From Escallonia rubra (lineage: Eukaryota > Streptophyta > Magnoliopsida > Escalloniales > Escalloniaceae): 64,000 nucleotides of DNA. Where the stretch lies: the NCBI GenBank assembly GCA_033065855.1, contig JAVXUO010002717.1, positions 558,001-622,000 on the forward strand, read 5' to 3'. The position numbers and the translations under genes are program-made. Positions 14,201-23,654 of this stretch are shown piece by piece. Within the stretch, counting starts at the first letter, position 1, and each line of letters starts with the position of its first letter. The notes under the pieces were generated by a model that was given only the letters and a program-made list of their open reading frames with translations, ran no database searches and was not told the origin of the DNA.

Positions 14201-17200
14201 TGGATAAACCCCTTCTTGAGTGAATCCGAAACCTGCTTTTGCAGCTCCTCGTGCTCCTTAGGACACATCCTATAGTGCGGTAGGTTTGGTAGAACAGCTC
14301 CAGGCACCAAATCAATGAGGTGTTGTATGTCTTTCATTGGTGGTAATCCTTCGGGCATCTCATCAGGCATAACATCCTTAAATTCCTCTACAAGTTCTGT
14401 CACCCTTGCAGGCACAACTTGTGGCTGCATCTCCTCCTTCCCAAAAAGAACACATAATCCCACTCTCTTTACTTTCTTCCAAAAAGTCATGAACATTCAG
14501 AAGTGTGGCAGCAGCCCTTTCCCTTCCTTGCTATATTGTCCTTCATCGGCTTTAGCACAAGCTTCTTCTTTCTTTCACCATCTTTTACGAAGAAAGAGCA
14601 AGTGTTTTGAACGCCATCATGCATTGTCTGTCGGTCATATTGCCTAGGTCGATCAAGTAAAATATGGCATGTATCCATGGAATGACATCACAATACACCG
14701 CCTTTTTTAAAGGCCCAATAGAAAAGTTAACAAGGCATGTTGATGGAAGCATTACCTCATTTCCCCTATTGAACCAAAGGATGCGATATGGCTGTGGATG
14801 TCTTTCGGTTTTAAGCATTTACTTGTCAACCATCTCTTGAGAAATCAGATTTTCGCTACTGCCACTATCTACAATTAGATTGCAAAGCTTTCCTTCCGCC
14901 GTACAACGTGTGCGAAAAATATTCTTTCGAAGCCAATCATCTTGGTTGTTAGCCGGTGGTGCAAGCATATAATGCCGAATAACAAGTGCTTCTCCAACGA
15001 CATCACCTTCAATTCCCTCTTCGTCGAGAACATTTGACTCACATGCATCCACGTGGTCTTCACCTTCAAAGTTAGCAAAGTTCTCCTCGAATCGAGCCTC
15101 TCGGTCCTCCGAAAGATTAACCCGAATATCAGTTCTTTTTGGACATTAGTTAGACTAGTGCCCAAACTCAAAACACCTAAAACATTTTCCAGCCATTTCA
15201 CCTTGATTATTGGGTCGCCCTTGGACAGCTCTCCCACCGTTGGTGTTTGCTTGTTGTTGAGAACGCAGGGGAACAGTTGTACGACCACCAATATTGGCGT
15301 TATTTTCTCTGCTAGTTGAAGCATTGTTGCTACGCTCGTAAACAAGCCTTCTAGAGGAACTAAGAGTAGGCTGGATTTCAACTTTCAGTGCAAGTTATTA
15401 AGCATCACTGAAGGCCATTCACATATTGACTAACCTTTTGGCTCTCCGTTTCAGCAAGATTGCTCCTCAATGACAATTTATGGAATTCTTGAGTGTACTC
15501 CACTACTCCGTCTTCTCATGCTGACTTAAGTTTTGCACTCTTTGGTACAGAGTTTGGTCATAATCCCGAGGCAAGAACTGAGCTTTCAACTTCTCCTTCA
15601 TTTTATCCCACCTCTGAATTTTTGCTTTTCTCCTTGAATCTCTATCATTTTGGTAGTGCTTCCGCCACGTAGAAGCCGGACCTCTATGATATAGCAGTTG
15701 TAACGATATGCAAGCTTTGAACTTAGACCTCCGCGTGCTTGGGTTAACGTGCTTTACACTCGCGTATATAAGTTGTTTGTATTAAATTTGATTAGTAGTT
15801 CAATTATTCGAATAAGTTCCTTTCACCTTAATTTGATCTTTATTGGGCCAATATCCCCAAATGAATACCTACGTTGCACCTTTGATTACATATCATTTTT
15901 GCACCTTTGATGCTATATGTTGCGCTCTTCACTTGGCTATATGTTATTGGATACCTATGATGCACTCCGTGGGTCAGTGTATGTTACCTTAGCTTAGCTT
16001 TGTGCTCAAACCCAACCGACCCACCCCCCCACCCCACCTCCCATTTCAGGTAATTAAGCTGAGATGGTTTAGAAAAAGTCAATAGCTACGCAAGAGCTTG
16101 GAGTTATTACTTTGCGTTTTGCCGCTCAATTTTGGTACTTTACATCGCAACAAGGTTTTAAGAGCTATGTGAGAAAGAAGTAAGATTACCCCTTCGGTGT
16201 AACAAAATAAGCTCATGCTCAAAATATTATATGAGCTCATGTACAGATCTCAAATTGCATTTTTGTAATTGGTTTTTATTCACTCTACAGTTCATGTGAC
16301 CCGTCCACATCAAGTTAAAGGCAAATCTGGTGTTTCAAAGGAAAAAATTATGATAAACCTAGACACTTGAGCTAACTATATTATCTAACTCACTAACTGT
16401 CACTTCAGCCTTATTTGCAGTAGCTTAAAGGTTGGTTCAGCATATGGGAAACATGAAGTCTGAAAATAATGAGCAAGTCTTGAGATTACCGTAATATTGA
16501 AAGAGCAGTACTTCCATTACCACATCCCACCTCCAATACTGTAGAATATTCGTCACAAGAAGCTAGCTCCGGGAATTCCTTTAACAAATAGCGTCTCTCC
16601 TGTGTCCAACTTATTAAAGTTCAGCACTGCAACATAATTGAAGTGGAGAAACGCTAAAAAAATATAAATGAAACAGAATGAGGCATCCTTATGGATGCTA
16701 TAAAAGTCGGAGCTTCCGAAACTGTTAAGACTTTTCTCAGAAATTATAGATTCGTATTAATTTCGAGATGATGGTTATCCCTTCAATAAGTACAACAGAA
16801 GAAGTGGGAACCTAATGTGCTTAGCATCTCATCTCAGGGAGGCAGATAACTTCCATAAGAAGTGTATGGTGCACCTTTCACAGGCGTGGATCACTAAGTT
16901 CATTTCCAACTGTTGTTTCAAGAAACAGACGACTCTCAAGCCAAGGATGGAAAAGTTACAGGAATGTCAAGGGAAATTCTTCTATTGTTCGTTGGCATTT
17001 CTTTTTCAGGAAACTGGTGTCGCATCGTTCTAAACATCAGCCGAAATTTCCTCGAATTAATCAAAAGGAAGCCACTGTGATCATTGTAGATTGTGTGATT
17101 ACAAAATAAAACCAATCTTCCAATACCATAACTTAATGGGAGAAAGAAGAAAACCAAGAATACAAAAGCAAAAACTCTAAACAAAGATAGACCCAGTAAC

Positions 17201-17670
17201 CGACACCAAACTAATTAACGCTGTACACAACCCCGATTAACCCTTTTCAAATTACAAAGTGCAGGCCATCACATTGTCTCAGCACTCGTATATTAAATCA
17301 TTCCTCCATTTCATAGTTTCTGTCTCCTTTGAAAAGGAGACAAATTGTATTGTGGGAATTCACAGAAAGTCGAAGGGAACAAATAATATGAAACGGGAGG
17401 AGGTACTACCTATGTTCGCGTGTGTGTGTGTGTATGTGTGTGTGTTTGAATGTTGTGTGTGATTACCTTGAAGAATTTGCCGGTGGAGTGACGAGCGTGG
17501 AAGGAGTTCCATGCCTGGGAAGGGAGTAATGGAGAAGAGGAGGCGGCAGAGGTGGTGGTATTGGGAGTATCAAAGTGGTAAGCAAGAGACGGATCATTCT
17601 CAATCTCGTGTCTCAGTTCGTCCCACTCGAAATCCTTGGAGTAGTAGTTCTCTGCTCCTTCCTTGCTCAT
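2274..17670 (-). CDS. METTL6-type tRNA N3-methylcytidine methyltransferase (319 aa, 7 exons)
   Basis: SAM-dependent methyltransferase of the METTL2/6/8 family, which makes 3-methylcytidine at position 32 of tRNAs. Coding exons, all with GT-AG borders and compatible phases: 17670-17467, 16599-16490, 4289-4078, 3978-3890, 3080-2978, 2840-2698, 2372-2274 (stop TAG). The SAM-binding motif [12 protein letters not shown] is near residues 89-99. VYACDCS (motif II), [12 protein letters not shown], the family signature LFRDYGLYD (about residues 234-242) and [12 protein letters not shown] follow in the family order. Length is close to human METTL6 (284 aa). The start chosen is the ATG at 17670 ([14 protein letters not shown]). 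An in-frame ATG at 17820 would add 50 residues without family similarity that I recognise; a targeting peptide is possible but unproven. Intron 2 is 12.2 kb and full of transposons, yet both flanking exons are intact. Confidence 0.9.
4290..5749. other. proximal part of the 12.2-kb intron 2, no recognised element
   Basis: Runs downstream on the plus strand from the acceptor side of intron 2. AT-rich, with only short chance ORFs. I see no repeat structure, RNA gene or transposon domain in this part. Confidence 0.5.
5750..5885 (+). repeat. repeat copy with an inverted partner at about 15727-15840
   Basis: The core GCGAGTGTAAAGCACGTTAA and its flanks at about 5750-5885 reappear in reverse orientation at about 15727-15840 in the same intron. 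The shared blocks include GAATACA, TTCGAACAATTAAAC-like and AAGCACGCG. The two copies bracket nearly all the recognisable transposon DNA in intron 2. They may be two copies of one dispersed repeat, or ends of a larger inserted block. No element family is recognised. Confidence 0.6.
5936..7094 (+). repeat. recent tandem duplication, two units of about 570 bp
   Basis: The first unit (about 5936-6504) and second unit (about 6524-7094) are almost letter-for-letter identical. The one difference noticed is a 2-bp CA insertion in the second copy near 6664. They are joined by 19 bp (6505-6523) that begin AGGTATCTCAAA, a sequence also found inside the unit near 5996 and 6585, so the junction looks like a slipped or templated repair join. 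Paired chance ORFs in both copies are consequences of the duplication, not genes. Confidence 0.93.
7741..7971 (+). mobile_element. Ty1/copia-type LTR with primer-binding site (5' end of a truncated element)
   Basis: The segment begins TGTTAG at 7741, has a CTATAAATTC promoter-like box, and ends near 7951-7959. It is followed by TGGTATCAGAGC (7960-7971), the standard copia primer-binding site complementary to initiator methionine tRNA. No gag or pol follows and no second LTR is seen downstream, so only the left end remains. The region 8100-8450 behind it has a short open frame but no recognisable gag. Confidence 0.7.
8480..9090 (+). repeat. short tandem repeats: GCATCAAATG cluster and a 98-bp duplication
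   Basis: At about 8490-8615 a block starting (G/T)CATCAAATG recurs four or five times at 20-45 bp spacing. At 8899 and 8997 the phrase CAGCATATTGGTTGGTCATG starts two tandem units of about 98 bp that differ by several substitutions. Nothing coding is seen; a 15-bp poly-A run lies between them near 8790. Confidence 0.7.
9122..9907 (+). pseudogene. PIF/Harbinger transposase (HARBI1-like) pseudogene
   Basis: Fragments in several frames follow the order of plant HARBI1-like transposases: [20 protein letters not shown], then [13 protein letters not shown], then [11 protein letters not shown], then (frameshifted) [17 protein letters not shown] retained GTAAGT...TTTTAG intron (about 9604-9679) follows, then [24 protein letters not shown] and FDMKFTYV. 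The family motif around the first catalytic aspartate reads DCVGAIDGTH; here both aspartates are replaced by asparagine. With stops at 9374 and 9577 and several frameshifts, it is dead. The frame is interrupted at 9900-9907 by a hAT-like element and is not convincingly resumed beyond 10838. Confidence 0.8.
9908..10830. mobile_element. non-autonomous hAT-like element (copy 1) nested in the PIF pseudogene
   Basis: The element is flanked by a perfect 8-bp duplication CTCAAGGT (9900-9907 and 10831-10838), the size expected for hAT elements. The right end read inward is CTCTGAAGCACGGACACC; the left end is degraded at its tip but has AGCACGGACACGG. Clusters of GTGTCGG/GGACACC lie inside both ends and can pair. 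The middle has a purine-rich tract (about 10175-10365) and GC-rich tandem repeats of the GGCGAGACTCTGGCGACCAC type (about 10380-10470). No transposase is present, and the open frames across it are low-complexity artefacts. A second member of the same family is at 46463-47453. Confidence 0.82.
12350..13207 (-). pseudogene. gypsy integrase remnant
   Basis: The zinc-binding HHCC region is visible at about 12815-13000 (HGGGLGGHF...CYTCQVSK). The catalytic core continues near 12670-12580, and [19 protein letters not shown] with [16 protein letters not shown] lies at 12358-12550. The usual HPQTDGQTE motif lacks its DGQT residues. C-terminal pieces such as [19 protein letters not shown] continue near 12090-12180. 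A short retroposon-like insertion interrupts it at 12724-12828. Confidence 0.82.
12724..12828 (-). mobile_element. short poly-A retroposon inside the gypsy integrase
   Basis: The integrase frame is split by about 105 bp flanked by an 11-bp direct repeat, CAAACCTATAT (12713-12723 and 12818-12828). On the minus strand the insert ends in a run of ten A's plus TA repeats directly before the target repeat. This is the structure of a 5'-truncated LINE or SINE copy. The family is not recognised. Confidence 0.65.
13230..14496 (-). pseudogene. gypsy reverse transcriptase and RNase H remnant, catalytic YxDD block deleted
   Basis: The fingers and palm are well kept at 13936-14496: [47 protein letters not shown]. 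Directly after DEWKIAFKT the sequence jumps to [20 protein letters not shown] (about 13930), so about 60 residues containing the MPFGL and YxDD active-site motifs are missing. RNase H pieces follow at about 13230-13480 in shifted frames, such as QREF, HSDHEA and LNSQKKL. Confidence 0.85.
14819..15700 (-). pseudogene. gypsy gag C-terminus, zinc knuckle and protease remnant
   Basis: The frame near 15140-15190 reads [10 protein letters not shown], a CCHC nucleocapsid knuckle whose final cysteine is lost to a stop. About 15370-15700 has gag-like sequence in broken frames. The aspartic protease active site appears as [13 protein letters not shown] at about 14830-14885. It lies between gag and the reverse transcriptase of the same element and is interrupted by several stops. 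Confidence 0.75.
15701..16489. other. distal part of intron 2
   Basis: Contains the inverted partner (about 15727-15840) of the repeat at 5750-5885 and short GCACCTTTGAT repeats near 15880-15920. No coding sequence is seen. The donor of exon 2 lies at 16489-16488. Confidence 0.5.
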
Positions 17671-18498
17671 TCTCTTTTCTGTTCTACTGTATAATATAAT
17701 TCTATTCTCCTGCGTGATTTTAAATCGCTGTATCTGGTGGACGCACAACGGAACGGATCGCTCTATCGGAACACGTAGCGGAACTACGGCTGTGTCATAA
17801 ATCATAATACGCAAAGCCATTCGTGTACTAACATGAATGTATATAGTGAAAATGTCTCATTTTTTTTTTGTCTTATTTTAAAATAAATGAAATTCTTAAA
17901 GATTAGTGTTTCTTATTGTTACGTTTTGAACGAGGTAAGTTTATTTTAGACGATAGAAAATAGCTCCTCTACCTGTGCGTCTCTTAGAGGTTTTTTTGTC
18001 TCTTCGGTTGAATGAGTTTCTTTGTGCCTCAAATTTTCGCTTAAATTTACTTCCAATAGTTTATTATCCTCTCCATCCCAAAAAAAAAGAAAATTTTGAT
18101 CATATATATTTTTTTAGATTGTCCCAAAAAAATTACTCACTTTCCAAATTAAGAGATATTTTGTAACTGTTTTTTCATGTTCATCATTTTTACACTTCTT
18201 TTATTATATTTATCTCTCAACATTTAACTCTCGACTAACCTATTTTCTCTCCTGACTCACTTCCTTCCCTCTAGGGATGCAACTTGGACTGGATAACATG
18301 TTAGAAACTCATGCCAGCCCATAGAAATATATGAGTGTGGACTTAGTTTCATAGAGATCATGATGGATGCGAGCACAAAATTTTGAGCCTGTAAAAAATA
18401 TGAGTCGAGCATGGGCAAAGGTTTTCAAAAGCCCTTCCAGCCCATGAATAATACAGTCTGTCCAACTTTTATATAATATAATTATATATATATATATA
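17671..18498. other. upstream region of the methyltransferase gene
   Basis: Holds the 5' UTR and promoter of the minus-strand methyltransferase gene. A GT-repeat (about 17420-17450) lies in its first intron, and an AT-rich stretch follows at 17840-18240. From about 18272 the sequence changes to an older repeat (TAGGGATGCAACTTGG...) that continues to the left edge of the large MULE. No TATA box could be assigned with confidence. Confidence 0.45.
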
Positions 18499-20215
18499 GG
18501 GGTTCGCTACACACCCACCGGTGGGAAAAAAACAAATTTCCACCCAATCGCTTGACAGTCGAGCGATTGCTTAAAAAAAAAAAAGACGGCTGGACTGGGC
18601 CATTAATGGCCAAATGGGGTAATGATTGGAATTGGGCCAATCGCCTGACTTTCCTGCGATTGGCCCAATGCCAATCCCTCCGATTGGCTGTGGCCCGATG
18701 GCCTTTTTTGCCTGCCCCACCTCTCTTCCCCCCCCCCCCATGTGTCCCCACCCCCTCCCTTGGCCCCCCCCCCTCCCCCCTTCGGGGCAGTCACCCGAAT
18801 TTCCCCTTGGCCCCCACCCTTCTTCCCCCTCCCCACTTGTTTATTTCCCCCCCCCCCCTAGGCCCCCACCCCCCTCCCCACTTGTCCAAATTTTTTCCCA
18901 GACCCCCACCCCATTCCCCACTTGTCCAATTTTTTCCCTAGACCCCCACCCCCCCTTCGGCAGACCTTCCTCCCTCCAATTTGCTTGTTTGTTTTGCCCC
19001 CCCCCCCTCCCACGGCTCACTTTTCTGCCTATAAAAACCCTCTTCCCCCGAATTATTTCTTACACTCTCATCAGTCTCCCTATCTCACCTACATAATTTC
19101 CACAACAATACGAGCGAAAAAAAATTTACGCTAGAAGATCGGTGGATAACCGCTAGAAGAAGATCGGTGGATTTCTTCGTCATTTTTTTCAAGTCAAAAC
19201 AAGTAAGTATTTTGAATTTTCTTATAATTCAATGTTTATTTAAATTGTTGTTACGCTTAAATTGTTCTTACCATAGCCTAAAATTCGTGTTTAGGGCGTC
19301 AAAATTACGTTTTTACAAATCGGGGTATTACATTCGAAAGATTCGAAAATAGCGATTTTTTAGGCCGTCAAAATTATGATTTTTCACGAATTTATAAAAA
19401 ATAGCTAGAGCTAGATTTTGCCAAAGTTCAAAAACGAGACCCTAGTTATTTTTAAAAGATCTGTATCAGGTAAAAATTTCAGATTTTTTCAAATACTAGA
19501 AAGGGGTTAACTGATACGCGCAACCTTGTAACTTCGCAGTGTAATTTAAAATATCAAGCTAGCGCGGTTTCGCGCGAAATTTTTTTGAGAGCCCTAGGAT
19601 GTTGGAAAGTTCCATTCCCCATGAATTCGGGGCATTCCGAAGCCGGTTGCAACTTTTTGCCGAACGGGCTTTTAAGCGCTCGATCCGGACATCGGTTCGG
19701 GATTTTTTGACAAAAAAAATCCCGAAAATGCTTTTTAGACCAAGGATGAACTCAGCAACCTTAGAATAGCGTCTTAAATCACTTTTGAGATTTTTCCCGA
19801 TGCCAGGGGGCATTTTGGTAATTCGCCGCCCGATAGGGGTATTTTCGTAATTTCACGCTGTCAACTTTTTCGAGCGTCAATACTGTCCGTAAATGTAAGC
19901 ACACCCTAGCGAAGGCTGGGAAGTGCCATTCCCCAGGAATTCGGGCCATTCCGAAGCCGGTAGCAATTTCTTGTCGAACGGGCTTTTAAGCCCTCGATCC
20001 GGACACCGGTTCGGGATTTTTTGACGAAAAATCCCTAAAATGCTTTTTAGATCAAGGATGCACTCAGCAACCTTAGAATAGCGTCTTAAAGCACGTTTGA
20101 GATTTTTCCCGATGCCAGGGGGTATTTTCGTAATTCGCCGCCCGATAGGGGTATTCTCGTAATTTTACGCTTTCAACTTTTTCGAACGTCTTTTCAAGTC
20201 CGTAAATGTAAGCAC
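18499..20215 (+). repeat. left terminal inverted repeat of the MULE
   Basis: Pairs with 26985-28706 in reverse orientation. From the tip inward it holds a CACCGGTGGG palindrome, a GCGATTG-rich block, a 300-bp C-rich block (about 18710-19015) that is G-rich in the other arm, a TATA box, a leader with two AGAAGATCGGTGGAT copies, a splice donor, and two of the three 310-bp subterminal units. Identity between arms is high by eye, with scattered substitutions and length changes in homopolymers. Confidence 0.92.
19030..19202 (+). promoter_or_regulatory. TIR promoter and leader exon driving the PMD-ULP1 gene
   Basis: TATAAAAA at 19030-19037 is followed by a pyrimidine-rich start region and a leader. 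The leader ends at a strong donor, AACAA|GTAAGTAT (GT at 19203-19204). The matching acceptor is probably TTCTTACAG (AG at 20719-20720), two bases before the ATG at 20723, giving a 1.5-kb leader intron that removes the subterminal repeats. The exact same arrangement exists in the other arm. This is inferred from sequence signals; no transcript data are available. Confidence 0.65.
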
Positions 20216-20535
20216 ACCCTAGCGAAGGCGGCTAGGGTTACTCCCCACGAATTCGGGCCATTCCGAAGCCGGTAGCAATTTTTTGCCTATGAAACTTTTA
20301 AGCGCTCGATCCGGACACCGGTTCGGGAATTTTTGACGAAAAATCCCTAAAATGCTTTCTAGATCAAGGATGGACTCAGCAACCTTAGAATAGCGTCTTA
20401 AAGCACTTTTGAGATTTTTCCCGATGCCAGGGCCATTTTGGTAATTCGCCGCCCGAGAGGGGTATTTTCGTAATTTTGCCCCTTTCAACTTTTTCGAATG
20501 ACTGCTCAGTCCGTAAATGTAAGCAAACCCTAGAG
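19560..20535 (+). repeat. three tandem subterminal units of about 310 bp in the MULE left arm
   Basis: Each unit holds TTCCCC..GAATTCGGG, CATTCCGAAGCCGGT, GATCCGGACAYCGGTTCGGG, GGATGNACTCAGCAACCTTA, GATTTTTCCCGATGCCAGG, a GGGGTATTTTCGTAATTT block and GTCCGTAAATGTAAGCA. Unit anchors lie near 19612, 19930 and 20240. The right arm has two full units and fragments of a third. Open frames that cross these units are a by-product of the repeats. A single diverged unit, outside the element, sits at about 61680-61870. Confidence 0.88.
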
Positions 20536-20722
20536 AAGGCGGCTAGGGTTATTAAGCGTTCGGAGTCGTTGGAAGTGAGGAATGGTTTTCATACATTAAA
20601 GTAATGATTTAATGACTATTGTTATTGCGTTGGTAAGCTAGGTTAACGATTCAGTTACAGTTTTGGAATGTAAATATTATGGACGCTAAGTTAATGTACG
20701 ATTATATTTTGTTCTTACAGAT

Positions 20723-23615
20723 ATGGATTTCAACCCTGGACCTCATGATACATCAATCCTATACGATGACGATGACCACGTCGCGAGGCACGTATTTAAC
20801 GGTGTCGATAGGGGTGTTTTGGAAACACGTCAAAGCACAAGTGGCCATTCCGAGTGGGTACTGAATGAGGAACAAATAGAACTACTGCGAGATCAAAATT
20901 TGACGGTGTTCACCGATTGCGGGATTTGGGCTCGGCACGACGATTGCCTTATATCTGCTCTAGTTGAACGATGGAGGGGCGAGACGAACTCATTTCACTT
21001 CCGGTTTGGTGAAATGACTATTACATTAGACGACGTTGGATTTATACTTGGAATCCCATGTCATGGTAAACCCATTACTTCGAGTAATGGGTCTGCATCC
21101 ATAGCGAAGATGGCTATGCAGTATTTTCCGGGAATTCCAAGGGAAGCTCTTACAACCAACGGCATAAAACTTAAATGGCTGAGAGAGCAGTACGGCGAGC
21201 TACCGGATGAATACACTCCTCATGATTTTTCGGTGTATACGAAGGCATTCCTTTTGTATATTATTGGATCTATATTACTTCCGACGCAAAAGAAAAACAC
21301 GGTGCATCCGAAGTATATGGTGTTCTTGGAGGATCTTGGGGAGGTATACTCGTATTCGTGGGGTTCAGCTGTCCTTGCGCACCTATATCGAGCATTGCAC
21401 AAAGCTACGAGAAAGGGTGCCAAGTCCATTGCCGCCTGCATCACTCTGTTACAGGTTTGAGCATTAATATTCTTCGTTGACGTGCCAATATATTTGTGAT
21501 TAATAACTAATTCCATATTATGTTTGCATTCACAGGTTTGGTCTTACGAGAGGCTACCCACGGGTCGTCCACAGCCCGTAGCTGATTCCGATGAGACGTG
21601 GCCTAGGGTGTGGGCCTGGGGGCCTAGGCCCAGACGGACTAAACGGGTAGACCCTCACCACAATCTAATGTTCTATCGGGGGGAACTAGATATGATGGAT
21701 GCATCCCTGGTGACGTGGCAGCCATATGGGAAGGTGATGCATCGGTTGGATGAGACGTGTTGGCAACTGCCGGTGTCGTACGTGCTGGCAGGTTTGGTTC
21801 GGGTGCCACTTATTCATTTCGAAGTATGTGAGTTTCAGATGCCCGATCGAGCTATGAAGCAAGCTGGCTGTCCACAAGGGATTCCAAAACTCGCTGTAGA
21901 CATGCGGCCATACAGGGGTGGTCGAGGGCCGAACTTCGAGGTGGCTAATGCCTTGATTTTGTTGGGCGACGAGGTGGATCAGTGGAATACCTGGCAGGAA
22001 ACGTATGATAGCCTTGTATCGCTCAAGGACGACGGCACCAGTACTGAGGAATACTTACAGTGGTTTCTCAGGGTGACGCGCACGAGGGTGAATCGCCCTT
22101 CCGAAGTGAGGACGTCATCGTACGCGCCACGTGAGGTCTATGACCAGTTCTGGGCATTGAGCATTGTAAGTCAGCTTGAGTGTCGTTTCAATATTTATTT
22201 GCGCACCTTCTCGACCATGCCTGAAATGATGACGGTGATTTGTCTATGCATGTTTGTAGGTTGACAAGGGCACTGAGATGTTCAAGCAGCTCGAGCGGTT
22301 TGACTGGTATGTCGCGCATGCGCCTGACAGTTTCAAGAGCTCCGTTGAGTCGTACAAGACTGATCTTCACAACTTTGGTGTTGCGTACCGGGGTTACCAA
22401 GGGGAACCGTCTACTCGCTTGCCTCCTGACCCGTTCGGCTCTCAGCCCCAGCCCCAGAGTCAGGTGTGGGAGCCGTCTAGTGGCTTGCCTCCTGACGCGT
22501 ACATCCCACAGCCCGAACGTCGGGTGTGGGAGCCGTCTAGTGGCTTGCCTCCTGACGCGTACGGGTTTCAGCCCGAGAGTCAGGTGTGGGAGCCGTCTAG
22601 TCGCTTGCCTCCTGACACGTACGACTCTCAGCGCCAGAGTCAAGTGACCCAAGTAGGCACCCAGGCCTCGCGCCCAAGCAACCGGTCGGATAAAGGACAA
22701 GCGACAAAGCCATTGGGGCGATGGAAGCGGGGTTGGATCGACCAGCACTACTTCGGGCCTGAGCCTGTCAACGATTCAACAGACTTTCCTCTTGGAACAT
22801 TGCTAGGTCACACGGATGTGAGAATGTTGGCACCGGAGACAGATATTTCAAATTTTGTCATGAACGCGTATATAGATCTGCTCCGGATTAGAGAGCTACG
22901 TTATAACCAGCGCGAAGATTTGAATATTAACATGTATCCCACTTATCTTGTCCCATTAATGGTGACCAGCATGAGGGAGTTCACAGAGTGGAGGAGGCGA
23001 GGGGCAGGCATGGGTAAGTGGAAACCAGCTGGAAACTTGTTAGCCCTGTTGACCGCAGAGAATCAATGTCACGCTGCTCATGCGAACCTTGTCATGATGC
23101 CTTGCCATCACGAACACCACTGGTTCCTATTAGTTCTCTATCCAGCGAACAGATTGGTCAACATATACGATAGCCTACGGGAGGACTCTCCCTTTCGGTC
23201 GCTGGCACAGACATACAGCGAGTACATCACTGCAGTGGTTAGTTTTTTTCGGTTGACCTTGGCTCATAGTATATTCTTATTGTAACATATATTGATGACC
23301 TTTTTTTATTGTTACATGCAGACTACTATCTTCTCGCTAGCGTGCCGAGATTATTCGGGGGAATCCATCACCAGGAATTCGACGGTAGATCCTTGGACGG
23401 TCGAGATGATACATGACCGACCAAAGCAATATAACAGTCATGATTGCGGGATTTACGTCCTCAAGTACATGGACTACATTGCTCGCTCGGAGGTGCTCAG
23501 ATATACGTCGTGGACAAGGAAGGCTGCCTTGACGTTTAGGTATAGGATAGCCTGGGAGCTGAAAAAAATGAAGCTAGATGGCTTCATTACCATTATCCTA
23601 ATTAGCGTGCAATGA
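20723..23615 (+). CDS. plant mobile domain - ULP1/C48 protease fusion protein (877 aa, 4 exons)
   Basis: Coding exons 20723-21454, 21536-22165, 22260-23237 and 23322-23615 (stop TGA) join in frame with GT-AG borders. The start MDFNPGPHDTSILYD matches the usual N-terminus of plant mobile domain (PMD) proteins. GIWARHDDCLISALVERW and MTITLDDVGFILGIP identify the PMD, which runs through about residue 450 (LLQVWSYERLPTGRP, DETCWQLPVSYV). A proline-rich linker with 20-residue repeats (about 502-581) separates it from a C-terminal ULP1-type cysteine protease domain. The catalytic residues are all present: His741 (EHHW), Asp758 (IYDS), Gln816 and Cys822 (HDCGIYVLKY). ULP1 enzymes remove SUMO; whether this one does is unknown. 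It converges on the transposase gene of the same element. Confidence 0.9.
22401..22640 (+). repeat. 60-bp coding minisatellite in the PMD-ULP1 linker
   Basis: Three full units and one partial unit of 60 bp encode VWEPSSGLPPDAY followed by a variable PQPE-like tail. Units differ by few bases, and the length keeps the frame. The repeats lengthen a disordered linker between the PMD and the protease. Confidence 0.9.
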
Positions 23616-23654
23616 GCAAAAAAGAAATGAGCAAAAAAGAATGGGCTAACTAGA

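Larger units (their letters stand above)
11640..15700 (-). mobile_element. decayed Ty3/gypsy retrotransposon, chromovirus (CRM-like) by eye
   Basis: Reading right to left, the order is gag, zinc knuckle, protease, reverse transcriptase, RNase H, integrase, a Ty3/gypsy order. A polypurine-like AAGGGGAGA near 11654-11662 (minus strand) marks the probable start of a 3' LTR, which would run toward about 11270. The gag end stops abruptly near 15700 and no matching 5' LTR is seen, so the copy is 5'-truncated. Stops, frameshifts and an internal deletion of the RT core make it non-functional. The phrases [12 protein letters not shown] and [16 protein letters not shown] resemble CRM-type chromoviruses; lineage is an inference. 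Confidence 0.88.

Noticed and set aside
18552-19134. Proline-rich ORFs in the C-rich part of the MULE left arm (and glycine-rich ones at 28175-28500)
   Set aside because: Produced by C/G homopolymer runs in the TIR; present in several frames and upstream of the TIR promoter.
19559-20488. Similar minus-strand ORFs at 19559-19813 and 20219-20488, with plus-strand counterparts at 26980-27216 and 27384-27641
   Set aside because: They are translations of the MULE's 310-bp subterminal repeats; similarity to each other comes from the repeat, and no start context, domain or codon bias supports a gene.
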